From NCBI GenBank assembly GCA_029863245.1, contig JAOTVV010000001.1:1-64000 (forward strand): a stretch of DNA of 64,000 nt. The letters are read 5' to 3'. Made by a program: the position numbers and the translations under genes. The stretch is from Gemmatimonadota bacterium. Lineage in GTDB: Bacteria; Gemmatimonadota; Gemmatimonadetes; Gemmatimonadales; GWC2-71-9. This document shows, one piece after another, positions 51,830 through 61,091 of this stretch (position 1 is the stretch's first letter; each line of letters begins with the position of its first letter). The notes below the pieces were generated by a model. It was given only the letters and a program-made list of their open reading frames with translations, had not been told where the DNA came from and did no database searches.

Positions 51830-52888
51830 TCAGGCGGTGGCGTGTTCGGCCTGCTTGGCAAGCCGGAGCGCATCGATGATCTCGTCGAGCTCGCCACTCA
51901 GGACGTCCTCCAATTGATGGAGCGTGAGTTGAATCCGGTGGTCGGTCACCCGGTTCTGCGGGAAGTTGTATGTGCGGATTTTCGCCGAGCGGTCGCCGGT
52001 ACCCACCATGGCCCGCCGCTCACGCGCCCGCTCGGCCTCCTGTTCGGCCACCAGGCGATCGAGCAGCCGGGCCCGCAGCACCTCGAGCGCCCTCAGCTTG
52101 TTCTGGAGCTGCGACTTCTGGTCCTGGCACTGCACGACGAGCCCGGTCGGGATATGGGTGATGCGTACGGCCGAATCGGTCGTATTCACGCTCTGGCCTC
52201 CCGGGCCGGACGAGCGGAAGACGTCGATCTTCAGATCCTTGTCCTCGATGCGGACATCGACCTCTTCCGCCTCGGGCAGCACCGCCACCGTCGCAGCGGA
52301 CGTGTGAATCCGTCCCTGTGTCTCTGTCGCCGGCACCCGCTGCACCCGGTGGACGCCGGATTCGTACCGGAGTCGTCCATACGCACCGTCCCCACGCACA
52401 GTGAAGATGGCCTCTTTGACGCCGCCCACGTTTCCTTCCGACACGGACACCATGTCGACCGTCCACCCCCGTCGCTCGGCATAGCGCGTGTACATCCGCA
52501 GCACATCGGCCGCGAAGAGCGCCGCCTCGTCGCCCCCGGTTCCAGCCCGGATCTCGACGATCGTATCGCGTGCATCGAACGGGTCAGGTGGGATGAGGAG
52601 TTCGCGGAGCGCGTTCTCCACGACCTCGAGCTCGGGCTCAACCCGCTCGAGGTCGGCCTGCGCCAACTCGGCCAATTGGGGGTCGGGGTCGGCCGCCAGA
52701 TCCCGAGCCTGCTCGCGCTCATTCACGAGCTTCTCGTACTGCGCGCCGAGCTTGCGGATTCGTTCCAGACGCGCGTACTCGCGGCCCAGGGTCTTGAGCT
52801 TTGCGGAATCGCGAGCGGTGGCCGGATCGGCGAGCTGCTGTGCGACTTCGCCCGCGCGGGCAAGCGCGGCCGCGAGCCGCGCTTTCAT
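51830..52888 (-). CDS. prfA: Peptide chain release factor 1
   Basis: This 352-residue factor terminates translation at UAA and UAG. The stop-codon recognition tripeptide is P-A-T in RVPATETQGRIHTS, which identifies RF1 and not RF2. The catalytic GGQ lies in RSSGPGGQSVNTTDSAVRITH. The N-terminal helical domain (YARLERIRKLGAQYEKLV) and the C-terminal NFPQNRVTDHRI segment are complete. It follows rpmE by 6 nt and precedes prmC. Confidence 0.97.
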   Translation of the reverse strand: MKARLAAALARAGEVAQQLADPATARDSAKLKTLGREYARLERIRKLGAQYEKLVNEREQARDLAADPDPQLAELAQADLERVEPELEVVENALRELLIPPDPFDARDTIVEIRAGTGGDEAALFAADVLRMYTRYAERRGWTVDMVSVSEGNVGGVKEAIFTVRGDGAYGRLRYESGVHRVQRVPATETQGRIHTSAATVAVLPEAEEVDVRIEDKDLKIDVFRSSGPGGQSVNTTDSAVRITHIPTGLVVQCQDQKSQLQNKLRALEVLRARLLDRLVAEQEAERARERRAMVGTGDRSAKIRTYNFPQNRVTDHRIQLTLHQLEDVLSGELDEIIDALRLAKQAEHATA

Positions 52889-52894
52889 GGGGAG

Positions 52895-53113
52895 CTACTC
52901 CTTGGGGGACTGCTCGGTCGTGGCGTACCGCTGCCGGAACCGCTCGACGCGGCCTGCCGTATCGACGAGCCTCTGTTTCCCGGTAAAGAAGGGATGGCAG
53001 CGGGCGCAGATCTCGACGTGGATCGACTCCGACGTCGACCGCGTCTCGAACGTGTTCCCGCAGGCGCACTGCACCACGACGCGCTGATACTTCGGATGGA
53101 TTCCCGCTTTCAC
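52895..53113 (-). CDS. rpmE: 50S ribosomal protein bL31 (zinc-binding form)
   Basis: The protein has 72 residues: [43 protein letters not shown] and the ending VERFRQRYA. The paired cysteines CACG and CARC make this the C+ (zinc) form. It is first in the rpmE-prfA-prmC-ylbF-tmk-ctpA run and has its own promoter in the divergent region with the Crp/Fnr gene. Confidence 0.96.
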   Translation of the reverse strand: MKAGIHPKYQRVVVQCACGNTFETRSTSESIHVEICARCHPFFTGKQRLVDTAGRVERFRQRYATTEQSPKE

Positions 53114-53172
53114 GACCTGAATCTCCGGCGTTCCTGACTATCCGTGCAATTACGAAGTCCCAAAGAGGGCGA

Positions 53173-53202
53173 AATATAACCGTGACAGCGACTTGGGAGC
53201 AA
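53173..53202 (-). promoter_or_regulatory. Probable promoter for rpmE operon
   Basis: On the minus strand TTGCTC (53197-53202) is followed after 18 bp by TATATT (53173-53178). The rpmE ATG at 53113 lies about 60 bp downstream, leaving a leader of ~50 nt. Confidence 0.5.
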
Positions 53203-53223
53203 CCGCCGGGCCGTTTTTCGCGA

Positions 53224-53252
53224 TTGACACCTGCCCCGCCGCGCCGTAAGCT
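53224..53252 (+). promoter_or_regulatory. Strong promoter for the Crp/Fnr gene
   Basis: A consensus TTGACA at 53224-53229, a 17-bp spacer and TAAGCT at 53247-53252. The ATG is at 53261, eight bases after the -10, so the mRNA should begin at or within two or three bases of the start codon. There is no room for a Shine-Dalgarno. Confidence 0.6.
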
Positions 53253-53260
53253 TGGCCACT

Positions 53261-53959
53261 ATGGACGCCACCTCCTCGTCGGACGCTCTTGGGCCGGTCG
53301 TCGAGCGGCTGACGCGCGTTCCGCTGTTCTCCCACCTCGACGAGTCGGAGCTCACCCGGATCGCCGTCGCCGCCCGTCAGAAGAGCTACCCGAAGCACAG
53401 CATGATCCTCTTCGAGGACGACCCCGGCGACGCCCTGTACGTCGTCTTGTCGGGAGAGGTGAAGGTCGTTTTGGTGGGTGAAGATGGGCGCGAGGTCATC
53501 CTCTCGATCCTCAAGGAAGCCGACTTCTTCGGCGAGATGGCGCTCATCGACGATCAGCCGCGATCGGCCCACGTCATTGCCGTCACCGATGCCGACCTCC
53601 TGGTGCTTCGGCGTGAGGAATTCCACCAGTGTTTGCATGAGAGCCCGCACATTGCGCTGGGCCTCCTGCGGGAGCTCTCCCGTCGCCTGCGGCAGGCTGA
53701 CGACAAGATCGGCGGATTGATTCTCCTGGATGTGAACGGCCGGATCGCGAGGCTGCTGCTCGAGTGGGCCAGCGAGCACGACGGGCAGCGCATCCCGCGC
53801 ACCGTGACGCACCACACGATCGCCCAAATGGTGGGTTCGAGCCGCGAGACCGTGTCGCGCACCCTCAAGGAGTTCGTGGACGGGGCGTTGATCGAGGTGA
53901 CGCGTGACCGGATCGCGATTCTCAACCGGGAGCGGCTCGAGCAGCTCGCCGGGCTGTAG
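53261..53959 (+). CDS. Crp/Fnr-family transcriptional regulator
   Basis: This 232-residue protein is read from ATG 53261. The cyclic-nucleotide-binding-like beta barrel runs to ~120 (PLFSHLDESELTRIAVAAR, GDALYVVLSGEVKVVLV, ADFFGEMALIDDQPRSAHVIA); the PRSA and GEMAL stretches match the phosphate-binding cassette of Crp. A dimer helix follows (LLRELSRRLRQADDKI), then the winged HTH with recognition helix TIAQMVGSSRETVSRTLKEF. No Fnr-type N-terminal Cys cluster is present, so the effector may be cAMP or a similar nucleotide. It is probably a global regulator. Confidence 0.92.
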   Translation: MDATSSSDALGPVVERLTRVPLFSHLDESELTRIAVAARQKSYPKHSMILFEDDPGDALYVVLSGEVKVVLVGEDGREVILSILKEADFFGEMALIDDQPRSAHVIAVTDADLLVLRREEFHQCLHESPHIALGLLRELSRRLRQADDKIGGLILLDVNGRIARLLLEWASEHDGQRIPRTVTHHTIAQMVGSSRETVSRTLKEFVDGALIEVTRDRIAILNRERLEQLAGL

Positions 53960-54051
53960 TGAGGCATGTCCACACATGGGCGTGACACCGTCCCTGGCCG
54001 CCGATGGTGCAGGTTCCGTATCTTCTCCCTCATGGCGACGGATGGCGGGAC

Positions 54052-54924
54052 GTGAGTTACACGGTGACGGTGTTGGGGGCGAGGGGGTCGATCCCGACGC
54101 CCGGGTCCGGCACCATCCGCTACGGCGGGAACACGTCTTGCGTCTCGGTGGAACGGGCCGACGCAACCGGGCGGCACCTCGTGGTGCTCGACGCGGGAAG
54201 CGGCATACGTCTTCTCGGGAATGCGCTGGCCTCGCGCGGGAACGGGGTCGAGGTGGATCTCCTCCTCAGCCACACCCACTGGGACCACATCCAGGGGCTC
54301 CCCTTCTTCGCGCCGATGTTCGTCCAAGGCAACGTCCTGCGGATTTGGGGGGCCAGGCAGGGCGAGGTGGATCTCGGGGCGATCCTGCGACAGCAGATGC
54401 ACCCCGTGGTGTTTCCGGTCCCGCTCGACGAGAGCGCGGCAGACCTGGGCGTGAACCACATCGGACCGGGCACCTTCGAGGTCGAAGGGTTCCGGGTGGA
54501 CGCGTTTCGACTGCGGCACCCCGGCAACACCATGGGGTATCGTCTGACACCCGCGGGCGGTGGGGCCGTGTTGGCCTACCTGACCGACAACGAACTGGAC
54601 GGGCACCACGGATACGATGTTGGCCCGCGCTGGCGGGCGGAGCTGGTCGCGTTTCTCGAGGGGGTGGACCTGTTGGTGCACGATGCGATGTACACGCCCG
54701 ACGACGTCGGGGAGCACCGCGGGTGGGGCCATTCGTCCTACGCCGAGGCAGTCGCTCTCGCAGCGGAGGCGCGTGTTGCACGATTGATGTTGTTTCACCA
54801 CCGACCGGAGCGCGACGACGAGGCCATGGACGGCCTACTCAGCGCCGCCCGGGCGGCGGCGCGCGCGTCGGGACACGACATGGAGGTCCTGGCGGCGATT
54901 GAAGGAATGCAACTGATCCTCTGA
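54052..54924 (+). CDS. Metallo-beta-lactamase-fold hydrolase
   Basis: The protein has 290 residues from GTG 54052, which gives the family start SYTVTVLGARGSIPTPG; an upstream frame start at 54004 is less likely. The metal motif is SHTHWDHIQGLPFF, with later ligands His in FRLRHPGNTMGYRL, Asp in AYLTDNELDG, and the DAMYTPDD and GWGHSSYAEA segments. Patterns such as GARGSIPTPG and RYGGNTSCV are typical of the group related to PhnP and cyclic-nucleotide phosphodiesterases (PDE II-like). A cyclic-nucleotide link would fit with the Crp-like gene next door, but that is inference. Confidence 0.87.
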   Translation: MSYTVTVLGARGSIPTPGSGTIRYGGNTSCVSVERADATGRHLVVLDAGSGIRLLGNALASRGNGVEVDLLLSHTHWDHIQGLPFFAPMFVQGNVLRIWGARQGEVDLGAILRQQMHPVVFPVPLDESAADLGVNHIGPGTFEVEGFRVDAFRLRHPGNTMGYRLTPAGGGAVLAYLTDNELDGHHGYDVGPRWRAELVAFLEGVDLLVHDAMYTPDDVGEHRGWGHSSYAEAVALAAEARVARLMLFHHRPERDDEAMDGLLSAARAAARASGHDMEVLAAIEGMQLIL

Positions 54925-54940
54925 CGACGGAGGCGTAGCG

Positions 54941-55639
54941 ATGCGTTGGCGTGCTGGTTGGACCCTGGCCGCCCTCCTGGTGGTGCCCGGTCTCGTGTTC
55001 GCACAAGACACGCGACCCGGTCTCGCCGTCGTGCCATTCACGGACGGCGGCTCCTACGGCCAGGAGAAGGAGGACTTCGAAGCGCTCACCATCGGCCTGC
55101 AGCAGATGTTGACGACGGAGCTGGCGGCGAACGCGAACCTGCGGATTGTCGACCGGTCGCGCATCAAGCAGGTGATGGCGGAGCAAGACCTGGGGGCGTC
55201 GGGACGGGTCGACGCGGGGACCGCAGCCCAAATCGGCAAGATCGTCGGTGCCAAGTACGTGGTGATGGGTGGGTTTGTGGACTGGTTCGGCGACATGCGA
55301 CTCGACGGGAGCGTGGTGAACGTCGAGACGTCGGAGATCGTGAAGGTCCAGCGAGCACGAGGAGACCGCGAAGGGTTGTTCTCGCTGGTCGTCGAGTTGG
55401 CCGATGGTCTCACCAAGGGACTGAGCCTGCCCCCGCTCTCGCGACAGGCCCTGCAGGAACGTGAGCGGCGGAGCGAGCAGATCCCGCACGAGGCGGTCCG
55501 CCTCTATACCCGGGCTGTCTTCTACGCCGATCGCGGAGACAACGAACGGGCACGCGAGCTGTTCTCCGAGATCACGCGCGAGTTCCCGGAGTATACGGAA
55601 GCGAGCGAGGCCCTGCGACAGCTCCGGTCGAGGTCCTGA
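54941..55639 (+). CDS. CsgG-like / curli-assembly-type exported protein
   Basis: The 232-residue protein has a signal peptide (MRWRAGWTLAALLVVPGLVFAQ). GGAGG lies 8 nt before the ATG. The main domain (GLAVVPFTDGGSYGQE, GLQQMLTTELAANANLRIVDRSRIKQVMAEQDLG in parts, GKIVGAKYVVMGGFVDWFGDMRLD) is the CsgG/FlgT/GNA1162 fold, which forms outer-membrane or periplasmic assemblies. The C-terminal ~60 residues form a TPR-like helical pair (AVRLYTRAVFYADRGDNERARELF). It lacks a lipobox, unlike CsgG itself, so a periplasmic accessory role is more likely than a secretion pore. Confidence 0.8.
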   Translation: MRWRAGWTLAALLVVPGLVFAQDTRPGLAVVPFTDGGSYGQEKEDFEALTIGLQQMLTTELAANANLRIVDRSRIKQVMAEQDLGASGRVDAGTAAQIGKIVGAKYVVMGGFVDWFGDMRLDGSVVNVETSEIVKVQRARGDREGLFSLVVELADGLTKGLSLPPLSRQALQERERRSEQIPHEAVRLYTRAVFYADRGDNERARELFSEITREFPEYTEASEALRQLRSRS

Positions 55640-55674
55640 CCTGATGACGTGACCGAGCGCCCGGCGGCCGAGCA

Positions 55675-57624
55675 ATGAAGTACCTGTTGTGGCATCCCGG
55701 GACGCTCGGCCTCGACCACGTCGCGGCCACGCTCGAGGCCGAGGGCATCGAGCTCCGCACCGCTCAGCCGGGGCAGGTGCCCGCCGTGACGGACGTCCCG
55801 ACCGTCTTCGTGCTCGACCCGCCATCGCGCACAGACTTTTCCCCCGATCTCCTGGAGACGTTCGTCCGGAGCGGGGGGTCGGTTGCGCTGCTGGGAGCGC
55901 CCGGCGAGTCCGACGTTCCAGAGGTCTACCGCGACTCGGTGGTGTCCGCCTACGTGGCCCACCCACCGGGACGCCGGCAGCTGCTCGTAGCGCTGCGCAC
56001 GGTGTTTCGGGAGTCCGCGGCGCGTCAGGACACGCTGAACGTTCGGCGCGAGGTCGTCCTGCGCACCCGGGAACTGGCCGAGCTGACCCGCATCGGGATG
56101 GCCCTCGCGACGGAGCGGGATTACAGCACCCTGCTCGAGTCGATCCTGACCCAGGCCCTCCACATCACCCAGTCCGACGCCGGGAGCCTGTACATCGTCG
56201 AGACGCCGGAGAACCAACCCAGGTGTCTCCGATTCACGCTGTCGCAGACTCAGTCCCGCCCGGATATCCCGTTTGTCGAGTTCACGATGCCGCTCGACGC
56301 GACGAGTATCGCCGGGAATGCCGCCATCACCGGGAAGCCGCTCGTCATCCGCGACGTGTATCAACTGCCGCCGGACGTCGCGTACACGTTCAACCGATCG
56401 TTCGATCAGACCTACGGCTACCGCTCCAAGTCGATGCTCGCGATCCCGATGAAAGACCACAAGGATCAGGTCATCGGCGTCCTTCAGCTCATCAACCGGA
56501 AGCGGCATGCCGATACCAGGCTGTCGACGCCCGACGACTTCGCGCGCGAGGTCGTGTCGTATTCGCAGCGCCAGGTGGACCTCGTTTCCGCCCTCGCGGG
56601 CCAGGCCGCCGTCTCGATCGAGAACAGTCGGCTCTACGAGGACATCGAGCGTCTGTTCGAAGGGTTCGTCCGAGCGTCGGTTACGGCGATCGAGCAGCGT
56701 GATCCGACCACATTCGGGCACTCGGGTCGGGTGGCGTCGATGACCGTGGCCCTCGCGAAGACCGTGGATCGCGAGGATCGGGGGCTGTACCGACCGGTCC
56801 GGTTCTCACGCGAGGAGATCCGCGCGATCCGGTACGCCGGCCTGCTCCACGACTTCGGGAAAGTCGGCGTGCGGGAGCAAGTCCTGGTGAAGGAGAAGAA
56901 GCTGTATCCGCCCGACCTCGCTCAGGTGAAGCTGCGACACGCGTTCATCAGACGGTCCCAGGAATCGGAGTATCACAAGCAGCGCATGCTCTATCTCGAG
57001 GAACGCGGGAACTCCGGGTACGAGGAGTTCGTCAAGCGCCTCGATGCCGAGCACTCGGCATCGCTTCGAGCCCTGGACGAGTTTCTGGAACTGGTGCGGC
57101 GGTCCAACGAGCCGACCGTATTGCCCGAGGGGAGTTTCGAGCACCTCATCCAGTACGCGGAGCAGTACTACCACGATCTCGACGGCAAGCCGCAGCCGTA
57201 CCTCACGGACGACGAGTTACGGTTCCTGAGTATTCGCAAAGGAAGTCTCGACGAGTCGGAACGGCTCGAGATCGAGAGCCACGTGACCCACACCTACCGT
57301 TTTCTGCTGCAAATCCCGTGGACCAAGGAGCTGCAATCGATTCCGTCGATCGCCTACGGGCACCACGAGAAACTGGACGGTACCGGGTATCCGCGGAGCG
57401 TTCGGGGCAATGACATCCCGATTCAGACCCGCATGATGACCATCGCCGATATCTTCGACGCCCTGACGGCCTCGGATCGGCCGTACAAGCGGGCCGTCGC
57501 GGCCTCGCGCGCGCTCGACATCCTGACCGACGAGACCGGCGCCGGCATGCTCGACTCTGAGTTGTTCAGGCTGTTCCGCGAGGCCCGGGTCTTCGAGCAC
57601 GCGTCGGACGACGACGGAGCGTAG
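55675..57624 (+). CDS. GAF-HD-GYP cyclic-di-nucleotide phosphodiesterase
   Basis: This 649-residue protein has three parts. Residues ~1-115 look like a receiver fold (TVFVLDPPSRTDFS) but lack the usual acidic pocket, so they are probably a degenerate receiver. Residues ~135-325 are a GAF sensor (LLESILTQALHITQSDAGSLYIVE, MLAIPMKDHKDQVIGVLQLIN). Residues ~345-645 are an HD-GYP domain with TFGHSGRVASMT, HD at 392-393 in LLHDFGKVGVREQ, H563-H-E-K-L-D-G-T-G-Y-P and IADIFDALTASDRPYK. The catalytic residues are intact, so it should hydrolyse c-di-GMP or a related dinucleotide. Some 170 residues separate HD and HHExxDG, much longer than usual. Confidence 0.93.
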   Translation: MKYLLWHPGTLGLDHVAATLEAEGIELRTAQPGQVPAVTDVPTVFVLDPPSRTDFSPDLLETFVRSGGSVALLGAPGESDVPEVYRDSVVSAYVAHPPGRRQLLVALRTVFRESAARQDTLNVRREVVLRTRELAELTRIGMALATERDYSTLLESILTQALHITQSDAGSLYIVETPENQPRCLRFTLSQTQSRPDIPFVEFTMPLDATSIAGNAAITGKPLVIRDVYQLPPDVAYTFNRSFDQTYGYRSKSMLAIPMKDHKDQVIGVLQLINRKRHADTRLSTPDDFAREVVSYSQRQVDLVSALAGQAAVSIENSRLYEDIERLFEGFVRASVTAIEQRDPTTFGHSGRVASMTVALAKTVDREDRGLYRPVRFSREEIRAIRYAGLLHDFGKVGVREQVLVKEKKLYPPDLAQVKLRHAFIRRSQESEYHKQRMLYLEERGNSGYEEFVKRLDAEHSASLRALDEFLELVRRSNEPTVLPEGSFEHLIQYAEQYYHDLDGKPQPYLTDDELRFLSIRKGSLDESERLEIESHVTHTYRFLLQIPWTKELQSIPSIAYGHHEKLDGTGYPRSVRGNDIPIQTRMMTIADIFDALTASDRPYKRAVAASRALDILTDETGAGMLDSELFRLFREARVFEHASDDDGA

Positions 57625-57629
57625 CGCCC

Positions 57630-59165
57630 TCAGCTCGACGCACCCACCCCCCATCCTCCACCGCCCGGCGTCTCGATCGTCAGCACGTCGCCTGCCCGCA
57701 TCCGGAAGGCCGCGCGGCCGCCGAGCGGCTCACCGTTCAGACGATTCACCCCGACGAGTCCGGCCCCGCCACCCCGTGCGCCCCGCGGCGCGTGGCGGCG
57801 GCGCTCGGAGATGAGTGAAACGTCGACGTCGGCCAGGGCCTCGTACGCCCGCACGACCCCCATTCCCCCGGCATACCTCCCATCACCACCGCTGCCGCGG
57901 CGCAGGGCATAGGTCGTCACCCGGAGCGGGTGCTCGAGCTCGAACACCTCGATCGGCGTGTTCCGCGTGTTGGACATGCCGACGTGCACGCCAGAGGGTC
58001 CCGGTCCGGTGGGGGAAGCACCCTGTCCGCCGCCGAGCGTCTCGTAGTAGGTCCATCCGCTCCCGCCGAACACGACGTTGTTCATGGTCCCCTGCCCCGC
58101 CGCGGAAACCGCAGCGGCGGGCTCGAGGGCCAGAAACAGCGTGTCGGCGATCCGCTGTGACGTCTCGACGTTGCCGGCAGCGACGGCGTGGGGCCACGTG
58201 GCGTTCACGATGGAACCACGTGGCGAGCGGACTTCCACCGCGCGGTGCATGCCGCCATTGGTGGGAATGTCCTCGCCGACGAGGCAGCGCAGCACGAACA
58301 GCACGGCCGAACGCGTCACCGAGAGCGGACAGTTGGCGTTCCCCGCCGATGCGGGCGCGGTCCCGGCGAAGTCCACAACGAGTGATCCCTCCTGCACCTC
58401 CACGCACACGCGGATGGGAAGGTCCTCCGTTACGGTGCCATCGCCCTCGAGGTAGTCCACCGCCTCGTATCGGCCGGGACGGACGCGGGCACCCAGGGCC
58501 GCCCGTGTTCGGCGTTCGGCGTAGTCGAGCAGGTCGCGCACGGCCCCTGCGACTTCGGCTCGACCGCGGCGCGCCACGAGCTCCCGAAACCGCTGCGCTC
58601 CGCGCTCGCACGCAGCGAGTTGGGCTGCCAGATCGCCAGCGCGCATGGCCGGCGTTCGCACGTTGGCCAGCAGCAATCGGGCAACGTCATCCTGGCGCCG
58701 GCCCCGACGAGTCCACCGAACCGGCGGTACGATCAACCCCTCCTCGAACACCTCGGTCGAGTCCGGCGGCATACTCCCCGGCCGTGCCCCGCCCACGTCC
58801 GAGTGGTGGGCCCGAACCACGGTGTACCCTGCAACGGATCCATCGAGGTCGATGGCATGGACCATCGTGATGTCCGGTAGGTGCGTTCCCCCGGTGTAGG
58901 GATCGTTGAGAATGAAGGTGTCGTCCGGCTCGGGATTGGCGGCCCGGACCGCGGCGACCGCCTCAGGCATCGCGCCAAGATGTACGGGGATGTGCGCAGC
59001 CTGTGCCACCAGCTCGCCGTCGGCGTCGAACACGGCGGCCGACGAGTCGCGTCGCTCGCGGACGTTGGGCGAGAGCGCGCTCGCGACCAGGACCGCCCCC
59101 ATCTCTTCGGCAATGCCCGCGAAGGCGTGTGCCATGACTTCGAGTCCGATGGCATCGAGCGTCAT
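57630..59165 (-). CDS. Hydantoinase/oxoprolinase B subunit (HyuB family)
   Basis: The protein has 511 residues from the ATG that overlaps the hyuA stop (ATGA 59162-59165). HyuB family features are EVMAHAFAGIAEEMGAVLVASALSPNVRERRDSS (in parts), HIPVHLGAMPEAV, DDTFILNDPYTGGTHLPDITMV, GQGTMNNVVFGG, YYETLGGGQGASPTG and the Gly-rich C-terminus DVLTIETPGGGGWG. Together with HyuA it forms an ATP-dependent amide- or ring-opening enzyme (hydantoin, oxoproline, or a carboxylase relative such as acetone/acetophenone carboxylase). No biotin or gamma subunit is seen nearby. It converges on the HD-GYP gene with a 5-nt gap. Confidence 0.9.
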   Translation of the reverse strand: MTLDAIGLEVMAHAFAGIAEEMGAVLVASALSPNVRERRDSSAAVFDADGELVAQAAHIPVHLGAMPEAVAAVRAANPEPDDTFILNDPYTGGTHLPDITMVHAIDLDGSVAGYTVVRAHHSDVGGARPGSMPPDSTEVFEEGLIVPPVRWTRRGRRQDDVARLLLANVRTPAMRAGDLAAQLAACERGAQRFRELVARRGRAEVAGAVRDLLDYAERRTRAALGARVRPGRYEAVDYLEGDGTVTEDLPIRVCVEVQEGSLVVDFAGTAPASAGNANCPLSVTRSAVLFVLRCLVGEDIPTNGGMHRAVEVRSPRGSIVNATWPHAVAAGNVETSQRIADTLFLALEPAAAVSAAGQGTMNNVVFGGSGWTYYETLGGGQGASPTGPGPSGVHVGMSNTRNTPIEVFELEHPLRVTTYALRRGSGGDGRYAGGMGVVRAYEALADVDVSLISERRRHAPRGARGGGAGLVGVNRLNGEPLGGRAAFRMRAGDVLTIETPGGGGWGVGASS

Positions 59166-61087
59166 TGGCGCTCCAAGATGACGCCGCCGGAGTCGTGAAT
59201 GGTTCCGGTCCAGCCGGCCTCCACTCGCAGGGTGCAGTCGGAGGCATCGAGCATGAACGGTCCAATGACGGTGACCCGTGGAGCGAGATCAGGCAGCCAC
59301 GCCCGCTCTGCTCCATGCGCCGGTGCCTTGGTGCCGCAGGCCCCCGCCAGCCGCAGGGGTTCGGCGTCGCGCGTCATGGTGAGCCGCAGGTTCACGATCT
59401 CCACTTCCCGCGACTCGTCGGCATGACCGTACCGCTCTCGGTGAATGCCGTGAAACCCCTGCGCGATGCGGCCGCCATCGCCGTCCCCCGGTACGAGCAA
59501 CTCATAGCCCTGCCCGGGATACCGACACTCGGCGAATCGCTCCAGACGGGCGTCAGTCATGGCACCGCGTCCCGCACGCTCCATCTCCGCGAACGCCCCG
59601 TCGAGGGTCGACGAGGTCGCCGCCGAGGCCGAGAGATGAAGCGATCCCGTAAACGCGATCCGGGCGGGTGCCGACGCGAGGCCGAGTGCCGACAGCACGC
59701 CGGCATACGGTGGGACGATGGCCCGGGTCATCCCGAGGCTGTCCGCCATCCGGCACGCGAACATGGGACCGGCACCGCCGAACGGCACGAGTGTCAGATG
59801 ACGTGGATCGATCCCGCGCTCGACGCTCACACGACGCAGGGCGCGCACCATCGCCGCATTGGCCACCTCGATGATCCCCTCGGCACACCGCTCGAGGGCA
59901 AGGTCTGCCTCGGCGGCCACCGTTCCCACAGCCGCCACAGCGGCCGCGCGATCGAGGCTGAGCCTGTCGGCGAGCGCGCGGTCCGGGTCGAGCCATCCCA
60001 GCACGAGCGCAGCATCGGTGACCGTGGGCTCGGTCCCGCCCAATCCGTAGCAGGCCGGTCCCGGGAGCGCACCCGCGCTTCGGGGACCAACGCGCAGCGC
60101 GCCACCCCGATCCACCCAGGCGACGCTCCCGCCACCGGCGCCGACGGTCTCGATTAGCACGTGCGGAAGGGCCAGGGGCACGCCGCCGACAACCGCCGAC
60201 GTCTGGGTGAGCGGCTGCCCGTCAAGCACCACGCTCGCGTCGGCGCTGGTTCCGCCCATGTCCAGGGTGAGGAGATCACGCACGCCGAACTGCTCGCTCA
60301 AGAGCCGGGCGCCCTCGACACCCCCGGCGGGACCCGACAACGCCAGCGCCGCCGCGCGCACCCGAGCCTGCGTTGCGCTCAGCGTGCCGCCGTTTGAGGC
60401 CATGATCCGAAGGTCGTGCAACCCCTCGTCCGCGGCACGCTGCTCCATCCACTCCAGGTACCCACTCACCAACGGACGCAGATACGCCTCCGCGGCGGTC
60501 GTACTGGTACGCTCGTACTCGCGAAACACCGGCAGGACCTCGTGGCTCGCCGCCACCGGAATGCCCGGCAAGGCCTGCCGCAGCGCCTCGGCCAGGGCGC
60601 GCTCGTGGCGTGGGTCGTGGAAGCTGAACAGCAGGGCGATTGCCACCGCTTCGGGTGACCGCGTCACCACGCTCTGGACCACGCGGCGGATCTCGTTCGA
60701 CTCCAGTGACCGAACGACTCCGGACGGCCCGATGCGCTCGGCGACCCCCACGACATCGGAAGGGTCGACCACCGGCGCAGGATGGTCTTCCGACAGCTCG
60801 TACAGGGCCACCCGGTCCTGGCGCCGGAGCCACAGGAGGTCCTCGAAGCCCGCCGTCGTGACGAGCACCGTCCGACCCCCACTTCGCTCCAGCAGCGCGT
60901 TGGTCGCGACCGTGGTCCCGTGAGTGAGCGTCGCCGCTTGCGTGCCCCGATCACGCAAGGCGGGCCAGACTGCCTCCGCGATCTCACCCCGCGCCGAGCG
61001 AACCTTGCCGACCCCGATGCCGCCGTGCCGATCCACCGACACGATGTCGGTGAACGTGCCACCGACGTCCACCCCGTAGCGGGTCAT
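59162..61087 (-). CDS. Hydantoinase/oxoprolinase A subunit (HyuA family)
   Basis: This 641-residue actin-like ATPase-fold subunit carries the N-terminal VDVGGTFTDIVSVDRHGGI phosphate-binding motif, THGTTVATNALLERSGGRTVLVTTAGFEDLL (in parts), SHEVLPVFREYERTSTTAAEAYL, LTLDMGGTSADASVVLDG and IETVGAGGGSVAWVDRGGALRVGP. The C-terminal region (VPPYAGVLSALGLASAP) is also typical. It phosphorylates or activates the substrate amide for ring opening by HyuB. Substrate (hydantoin, 5-oxoproline or another) cannot be told. It follows lnt by 4 nt, which suggests co-transcription with envelope genes. Confidence 0.92.
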   Translation of the reverse strand: MTRYGVDVGGTFTDIVSVDRHGGIGVGKVRSARGEIAEAVWPALRDRGTQAATLTHGTTVATNALLERSGGRTVLVTTAGFEDLLWLRRQDRVALYELSEDHPAPVVDPSDVVGVAERIGPSGVVRSLESNEIRRVVQSVVTRSPEAVAIALLFSFHDPRHERALAEALRQALPGIPVAASHEVLPVFREYERTSTTAAEAYLRPLVSGYLEWMEQRAADEGLHDLRIMASNGGTLSATQARVRAAALALSGPAGGVEGARLLSEQFGVRDLLTLDMGGTSADASVVLDGQPLTQTSAVVGGVPLALPHVLIETVGAGGGSVAWVDRGGALRVGPRSAGALPGPACYGLGGTEPTVTDAALVLGWLDPDRALADRLSLDRAAAVAAVGTVAAEADLALERCAEGIIEVANAAMVRALRRVSVERGIDPRHLTLVPFGGAGPMFACRMADSLGMTRAIVPPYAGVLSALGLASAPARIAFTGSLHLSASAATSSTLDGAFAEMERAGRGAMTDARLERFAECRYPGQGYELLVPGDGDGGRIAQGFHGIHRERYGHADESREVEIVNLRLTMTRDAEPLRLAGACGTKAPAHGAERAWLPDLAPRVTVIGPFMLDASDCTLRVEAGWTGTIHDSGGVILERQ

Positions 61088-61091
61088 GTCG

